From NCBI RefSeq assembly GCF_001898115.1, contig NZ_MKSQ01000026.1, positions 377,184 through 441,183 of the forward strand: a stretch of DNA of 64,000 nucleotides, given 5' to 3'. This document shows, one piece after another, positions 60,001 through 64,000 of the stretch (its first letter is position 1; each line of letters opens with the position of its first letter). A program made the position numbers and the translations under genes. Source of the stretch: Allobosea sp. 67-29 (lineage in GTDB: Bacteria > Pseudomonadota > Alphaproteobacteria > Rhizobiales > Beijerinckiaceae). The notes under the pieces are model-generated. The model saw only the letters and a list, made by a program, of their open reading frames with translations. It made no database searches and was not told the DNA's origin.

Positions 60001-60100
60001 TGGCCCGCATTACCTGACGCGCTTCGCCACCGAGCAGACGGTGACGATCAACACGGCTGCGGCCGGCGGCAACGCCAGCCTGATCGCGATGGGCGAATGA
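57011..60100 (+). CDS. putA: Bifunctional proline dehydrogenase / P5C dehydrogenase
   Basis: 1029 residues. The N-terminus goes directly into the arm and proline dehydrogenase barrel (to about 460) without the ribbon-helix-helix DNA-binding domain of E. coli PutA. The barrel has NRPGISVKLSALHPRYE, YDLNFTIDAEEADRLELSLDV, RLVKGAYWDTELKRAQERG and TYAPVGGHQDLLAYLVRRLLENG. The aldehyde dehydrogenase part (about 510-1000) has FVCIAPWNFPLAIFAGQVVAAL, E786 in AETGGLNAM and C820 in FRSAGQRCSALRLL. It oxidises proline to glutamate through a channelled intermediate, passing electrons to quinone and NAD. Lack of a DNA-binding domain fits external control by the adjacent Lrp-type regulator. Confidence 0.96.
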   Translation: MATPTLPPFRAPYAEDDGTIAGRLLAGSRRDPAAKARIDARATGLIEAIRTRKAGLGGIEELLREYSLSTKEGLALMVLAEALLRVPDAATADRLIEDKLGQGDFAHHEAKSDAFLVSASAWALGITARVIQPGETPTGIVSSLAKRLGVPTVRTATRQAMRVMGNHFVLGQTIEEALKRARSGTGKLYRYSFDMLGEGARTQADADRYFTSYTAAIDAIGRSAGNDRLPNRPGISVKLSALHPRYEATSHERVMTELVPKAIALARQAKSYDLNFTIDAEEADRLELSLDVIDAVFADTSLDGWDGFGLAIQAYQKRASAVIDHMGRLAEMHNRRMMVRLVKGAYWDTELKRAQERGLPDYPVFTRKAMTDLNYEACAAQLLKLRPRIIPQFATHNALTVATVAEMAGNAEGFEFQRLHGMGEALYEKLLRENDGYACRTYAPVGGHQDLLAYLVRRLLENGANSSFVSASGDPDVPVSQLLLAPADIIGSPSAARHRRIPLPADLYGPSRKNSAGTELGHEESLDSLLKEIAAAGSFPDAAPIIDGKPQPGVAREVRSPIDGKPIGKAIEADAATAERAMAAAAKGFRAWSETPARIRAAALRKAADLMEARRGLLIALLQSEAGKTIDDAISEVREAVDFCRYYAAQAEEHFAAPTVLPGPTGEENRLVLRGRGAFVCIAPWNFPLAIFAGQVVAALVAGNSVVAKPAPQTPLIAAVTVRILHEAGVPATALHLVPGGTEAGAALVAHKDVAGVAFTGSTATARGINRALAAKDGPIVPLIAETGGLNAMIVDATALPEQVSDDVVMSAFRSAGQRCSALRLLVVQDDVADKMIEMIEGATRELKLGDPRRLDTHIGPVIDAAAKQRLDGHLAAMRQQGRVAWAGQVPDLGGTFVAPHIVRLDRVSDLTAEHFGPVLHVVRWKAGELDKVIAAIDATGYGLTLGVHSRIEATVERVVERLSAGNVYVNRNIIGAVVGVQPFGGHGLSGTGPKAGGPHYLTRFATEQTVTINTAAAGGNASLIAMGE

Positions 60101-60154
60101 TCGGAGGGGCCATGCAGCCCCTCCTCTTCCGTCGCCCGGCACGGATGAAGAACT

Positions 60155-61255
60155 TCAGGCGGCGCGATAGCGCGCCAGCCAATGTGCGTAGGGCGGCGGC
60201 AAGGTCGCCCAGGCCGGGTTCTCGACGCCGAGCGCCTGTGCCGCAGCATAAGGCCAGTGCGGATTGGCCAGCAGCGGCCGGCCGAGCGTCACGAGGTCGA
60301 CCTTGCCTTCCCGCACCAGCGCATCGGCCTGCTCGGGCTGGCTGATGTACCAGCTCGTCGAGGCCGGCAGGCCGGCTTCGCGGCGCACCCGCTCGGCGAT
60401 GGGCGCCAGGAAAGCCGGACCCCACGGGATCTTCGCCTCGTTGGTCGAGAAGCCGACGCTCACGTCGATGAAGTCGAGCCCCTCCTCCTTGAAGCGCTTC
60501 ACCAGTTCGATCGCCTCGGCCAGTGTTTCCTCGTCGCGCCCGTCATACTCGATCACGCCGAGCCGGGCGGAGAGCGGCCGGTTCGCCGGCCAGACCTTGC
60601 GCACGGCCGCCAGCGTCTCGATCAGGAAGCGGCTGCGGTTCTCGAAGCTGCCGCCATAGGCGTCCTCGCGCCTGTTGGCATGCCGCGACAGGAAGCTTTG
60701 CGCGAGATAGCCATGGGCGAAGTGCAGCTTCAGCCACTGGATGCCGATGTCGCGGGCACGCTCGGCCGCCGCGACGAAATCGCCGCGCACGCGCTCGATA
60801 TCGGCCATGGTCATCGCGCGCGGCACGCGCGGAAGCCCGCCGCCCTGCGCGACCGCAGAAGGCGCGATCGTTTCCCAGCCGCGCTCGTCATTGGCCGGGA
60901 TATGGTCGTCGCCCTCCCAGGGCAGGTTGGCGCTGGCCTTGCGCCCGGCATGGCCGATCTGGATGCCGGAGACCGCACCGGCCTTGCGCATCTCCGCGAC
61001 GATCGGCGCCAGCGCCTGCGCCTGTCCGTCGTTCCACAGCCCGAGGCAGCCGGGCGTGATCCGCCCTTCCGGAGAGACTCCGGTCGCCTCGATCACCACC
61101 AGCCCGGCACCGCCGCGCGCCAGCCCGGCAAGATGCGCCCGGTGCCATTCATTCGCGACGCCGTCCTGCGCCATGTACTGGCACATCGGCGAGGCGATGA
61201 TGCGATTGCGAAGGGTGATGTCCTTCAGGCTGAAGGGATCGAACAGGCCCGGCAT
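60155..61255 (-). CDS. Old Yellow Enzyme family NADH:flavin oxidoreductase (YqjM-like)
   Basis: 366 residues forming one TIM barrel. Landmarks: NRIIASPMCQYMAQDGVANEWH (the CQY of the YqjM-like group, whose cysteine tunes the flavin), VIEATGVSPEGRIT, GIQIGHAGRKAS with the substrate-binding HAGR (H/H or H/N pair), WLKLHFAHGYLAQSFLS, NRRRED-like NRREDAYGGSFENRSRFL and LVTLGRPLLANPHWP. It reduces activated C=C bonds with NAD(P)H via FMN. It is divergent from an ArsR-type regulator, which likely controls it. Confidence 0.95.
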   Translation of the reverse strand: MPGLFDPFSLKDITLRNRIIASPMCQYMAQDGVANEWHRAHLAGLARGGAGLVVIEATGVSPEGRITPGCLGLWNDGQAQALAPIVAEMRKAGAVSGIQIGHAGRKASANLPWEGDDHIPANDERGWETIAPSAVAQGGGLPRVPRAMTMADIERVRGDFVAAAERARDIGIQWLKLHFAHGYLAQSFLSRHANRREDAYGGSFENRSRFLIETLAAVRKVWPANRPLSARLGVIEYDGRDEETLAEAIELVKRFKEEGLDFIDVSVGFSTNEAKIPWGPAFLAPIAERVRREAGLPASTSWYISQPEQADALVREGKVDLVTLGRPLLANPHWPYAAAQALGVENPAWATLPPPYAHWLARYRAA

Positions 61256-61292
61256 GATGCGGCTCCGTGCAAATGAGTTTTGATGCTTCGAT

Positions 61293-61312
61293 AGTTCGAT
61301 ATTTTTCGAACT
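61293..61312. promoter_or_regulatory. Perfect inverted repeat between OYE and ArsR genes
   Basis: AGTTCGA, six bases, TCGAACT. It lies 38 bases upstream of the oxidoreductase start and 35 bases upstream of the arsR-type start, with half-site echoes on either side (TTCGA at 61287, AAGTTC near 61319). Its position centred between the two starts suits an ArsR-dimer operator repressing both genes. Confidence 0.6.
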
Positions 61313-61347
61313 TTGGCAAGTTCAAACCTTTGTGATAGGCTGCGTCC

Positions 61348-61653
61348 ATGCGCCATGCCCGCCTGCCCGCCTCTGAAGAAATCGCGCTCGAAGACGTCTT
61401 CCACGCGTTGAGCGACCCGTTCCGACTGGAAGTCGTTCGCCGGCTCGCGACCGAGGGCGAGCAAAGCTGCCAGGCACTGGAGGGCGACCGGCCGAAATCC
61501 AGCGTTTCCCATCATTTCCGCGTGCTGCGCGAGGCCGGGTTGATCCGTACCCGCAACGAGGGCGTGACGCGGATGAACGCGTTGCGGCGGGACGATATCG
61601 AGCAGCGCTTCCCGGGCCTGCTCGCCTGCGTCGCGCCCAGGCGCGACGACTGA
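61348..61653 (+). CDS. ArsR-family transcriptional regulator
   Basis: 101 residues, the minimal winged-helix ArsR/SmtB length. EDVFHALSDPFRLEVVRRLATEGEQSCQALE leads to the recognition region PKSSVSHHFRVLREAGLIRTRNEGVTRMNALRRDDI. There is one cysteine in SCQAL and one in LACVAP, but no metal-binding CxC, so it may sense electrophiles or oxidants rather than metal. Divergent from the Old Yellow Enzyme gene, its probable target. Next gene in the same direction is rppH, 43 bases on. Confidence 0.92.
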   Translation: MRHARLPASEEIALEDVFHALSDPFRLEVVRRLATEGEQSCQALEGDRPKSSVSHHFRVLREAGLIRTRNEGVTRMNALRRDDIEQRFPGLLACVAPRRDD

Positions 61654-61696
61654 GCTCCCTTTTCCGATCCGTTCGGCACCGCCCGATGCTCGCGCC

Positions 61697-62191
61697 ATGA
61701 GCCTCCCCTATCGTCCCAATGTCGGCATCGCCCTGTTCAATGCGCAGGGCCTCGTTTTCGCCGGCCGCTCGCACAGCGCCGGCCCCGAGATCGTCCTGCC
61801 GGGCTTCGACTGGCAGATGCCCCAGGGCGGTATCGACCCCGATGAGGACATCGACGCCGCCGCCCGCCGCGAACTGGAGGAGGAGACGGGAGTGACGCAA
61901 ACCGAACTGCTTGCCGTGACCGGCGAATGGTGGAGCTACGATTTTCCACCCTATGACGGCCCGCCGCACAAGCTCTCGGCGTTCCGGGGCCAGCGTCAAC
62001 GCTGGGTCGCGTACCGCTTCACCGGCGACGACGCGGCGATGGATATCGCCAAGCCCAATGGCGACGAGCCGCCCGAGTTCAGCGAATGGCGCTGGCGGCC
62101 GCTTGCCGAGATGCCTCGGCTGGTCGTGCCGTTCAAACGGCCGGTCTACGAGAAGGTGGTGCAGGCCTTCGCGGCATTCGCGGCGCCTTGA
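61697..62191 (+). CDS. rppH: RNA pyrophosphohydrolase (Nudix)
   Basis: 164 residues. It begins LPYRPNVGIALFNAQGLVFAGRS, as in RppH/IalA of alphaproteobacteria. The Nudix box is complete in MPQGGIDPDEDIDAAARRELEEETGV. WSYDFPPYD and GQRQRWVAYRFTGDD are further RppH signatures. It removes pyrophosphate from triphosphorylated mRNA 5' ends, starting RNase E decay, and also cleaves dinucleoside polyphosphates. Confidence 0.94.
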   Translation: MSLPYRPNVGIALFNAQGLVFAGRSHSAGPEIVLPGFDWQMPQGGIDPDEDIDAAARRELEEETGVTQTELLAVTGEWWSYDFPPYDGPPHKLSAFRGQRQRWVAYRFTGDDAAMDIAKPNGDEPPEFSEWRWRPLAEMPRLVVPFKRPVYEKVVQAFAAFAAP

Positions 62192-62315
62192 GCCGATAGC
62201 GCGCCATCAGCGCGCGCAGCGGGGCGCAGGCCCGAAAGCCCCGTGCGGAATGGAGCGCCGCTTCATCCGGAGTGCTCCGGTCAAACCCGGATATGATGAC
62301 CGGCTGGCTATACCA

Positions 62316-62343
62316 ACGAAAAAGGGCCGCACATGCGGCCCTT
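62316..62343 (-). terminator. Intrinsic terminator of the ATP synthase operon
   Basis: The stem AAGGGCCGC/GCGGCCCTT (62322-62343, four-base loop) is followed on the minus strand by TTTTTCG. It lies 26 bases beyond the atpC stop. The convergent rppH ends 125 bases before it; on the plus strand no T-run follows, so it mainly serves atpC. Confidence 0.85.
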
Positions 62344-62368
62344 GTGCATTCCGAAGCTCAGGCGCAGA

Positions 62369-62782
62369 TCACGCCGCCTTGCGCTGCTCGAAGACGTGCT
62401 TGAACTCGCGCAGCTGCACCAAGGTCTCGTGCAGTCGCTTCTTGTCCTCTTCCGTGTGGGCGCCGGCAATGCGCGTCTCGACGGTCAGGATCTCGGCGTC
62501 GAGCACGCCGGTGTCGACATCCTCGAGGAACTTGCCCTGCTCGGCCAGGATCGTCGTCGTCTCGTGGTTGACCTCGACGAGGCCGCCATTGACGAAGAAT
62601 TCCTTGCCGTTGCTCTCGGTGGTCTGGACGAAGACAATGCCGGTCTTGAGCGTCGCGACGAGCGGCGCATGGCCGGCGAGCACGGTCATCTCGCCCTCGA
62701 CGGAGGGGACGATGACGCTGACGACATCGCCCGAGAACAGGATGCGCTCCGGCGAGACGAGTTCGAACTTGAAGGTGGCCAT
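62369..62782 (-). CDS. atpC: ATP synthase F1 epsilon subunit
   Basis: 137 residues. The beta-sandwich domain has FELVSPERILFSGDVVSVIVPSVEGEMTVLAGHAPLVATLKTG and FFVNGGLVEVNHETTTILAE, followed by the two C-terminal helices (DAEILTVETRIAGAHTEEDKKRLHETL). It belongs to the central stalk and inhibits reverse ATP hydrolysis. It is the last gene of the operon, 113 bases downstream of atpD, an unusually wide gap that holds a hairpin repeat. Confidence 0.97.
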   Translation of the reverse strand: MATFKFELVSPERILFSGDVVSVIVPSVEGEMTVLAGHAPLVATLKTGIVFVQTTESNGKEFFVNGGLVEVNHETTTILAEQGKFLEDVDTGVLDAEILTVETRIAGAHTEEDKKRLHETLVQLREFKHVFEQRKAA

Positions 62783-62805
62783 CGTTTCATTCTCCCCGGC
62801 TCGTC

Positions 62806-62880
62806 ATGGCCGGGTCTGACCCGGCCATCTCGGAAACCAGCGGTTTCTGGTCATGAGATCCCCGGGACGAGCCCGGGGAT
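62806..62880. repeat. Three-hairpin palindromic element in the atpD-atpC gap
   Basis: ATGGCCGGGT/ACCCGGCCAT (62806-62828, three-base loop), GAAACC/GGTTTC (62833-62847) and ATCCCCGGG/CCCGGGGAT (62858-62880, five-base loop) follow each other closely. All stems are perfect. The ATGGCCGGGT and ATCCCCGGG palindromes are of the kind widely dispersed between genes in Hyphomicrobiales. Within the transcript they may protect the 3' side of the upstream message and change the atpD to atpC ratio. Confidence 0.8.
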
Positions 62881-62895
62881 GACGCATACCGCAGC

Positions 62896-64000
<1,105 letters not shown>

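Overview
The window is a high-GC chromosomal segment of an alphaproteobacterium, most likely of the order Hyphomicrobiales (Rhizobiales) and possibly Bosea-like. That placement is an inference. It rests on an EipA (DUF1134) protein, an ethylmalonyl-CoA mutase, an Lrp-type regulator divergent from putA, an alphaproteobacterial comF-grxC-DUF1178 neighbourhood, an Omp25/31-like porin and palindromic intergenic repeats of a style common in this order.

Layout. 1-10.6 kb is a cell-surface block: a GT2 glycosyltransferase, a methyltransferase and a GT4 glycosyltransferase in one overlapping operon; an RTX calcium-binding protein with its type I secretion ABC protein and adaptor; then a divergent MarR-type regulator overlapping a second GT4 glycosyltransferase. 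Two AT-rich gaps here carry perfect palindromes. 10.6-21.0 kb is one unbroken leftward run. Its first seven genes (HAD phosphatase, class III aminotransferase, arginase-fold protein, four-helix SMR/EamA protein, serine hydrolase, FemAB/GNAT-like acyltransferase, second four-helix SMR/EamA protein) are almost all translationally coupled. They are followed by a DUF2147 protein, a sensor kinase, a sigma-54 response regulator and a MipA/OmpV protein. This is the best candidate for an undescribed system: a biosynthesis, acylation and membrane-translocation pathway for an amine compound, perhaps coupled to its own sensor.

21-31 kb holds the proton-translocating transhydrogenase pntAB, a DUF374 acyltransferase-like protein, EipA, a convergent two-component pair, an outer-membrane beta-barrel and a DsbA-NhaA fusion antiporter. 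31-37 kb is a peptide/opine-type ABC transporter operon without ATPases, an FAD amine oxidase, a decayed hydroxyacid dehydrogenase and a divergent XRE-cupin regulator. 37-39 kb contains only small ORFs and tRNA-Glu(CTC). 39-46 kb holds comF, grxC, DUF1178, a SleB-like lipoprotein, ethylmalonyl-CoA mutase, DUF1989, a DnaJ-domain protein and bolA.

46-53.5 kb carries an MFS transporter, an SCP2-type thiolase, two EamA transporters, a D,D-carboxypeptidase and a CobW-type GTPase. 53.5-61.7 kb has an acyl-CoA synthetase, an orphan NMT1-type binding protein, the Lrp regulator with putA, and an Old Yellow Enzyme divergent from an ArsR regulator. The window ends with rppH convergent on the end of the ATP synthase operon (atpD partial, atpC), with a terminator between them and a triple-hairpin repeat in the atpD-atpC gap.
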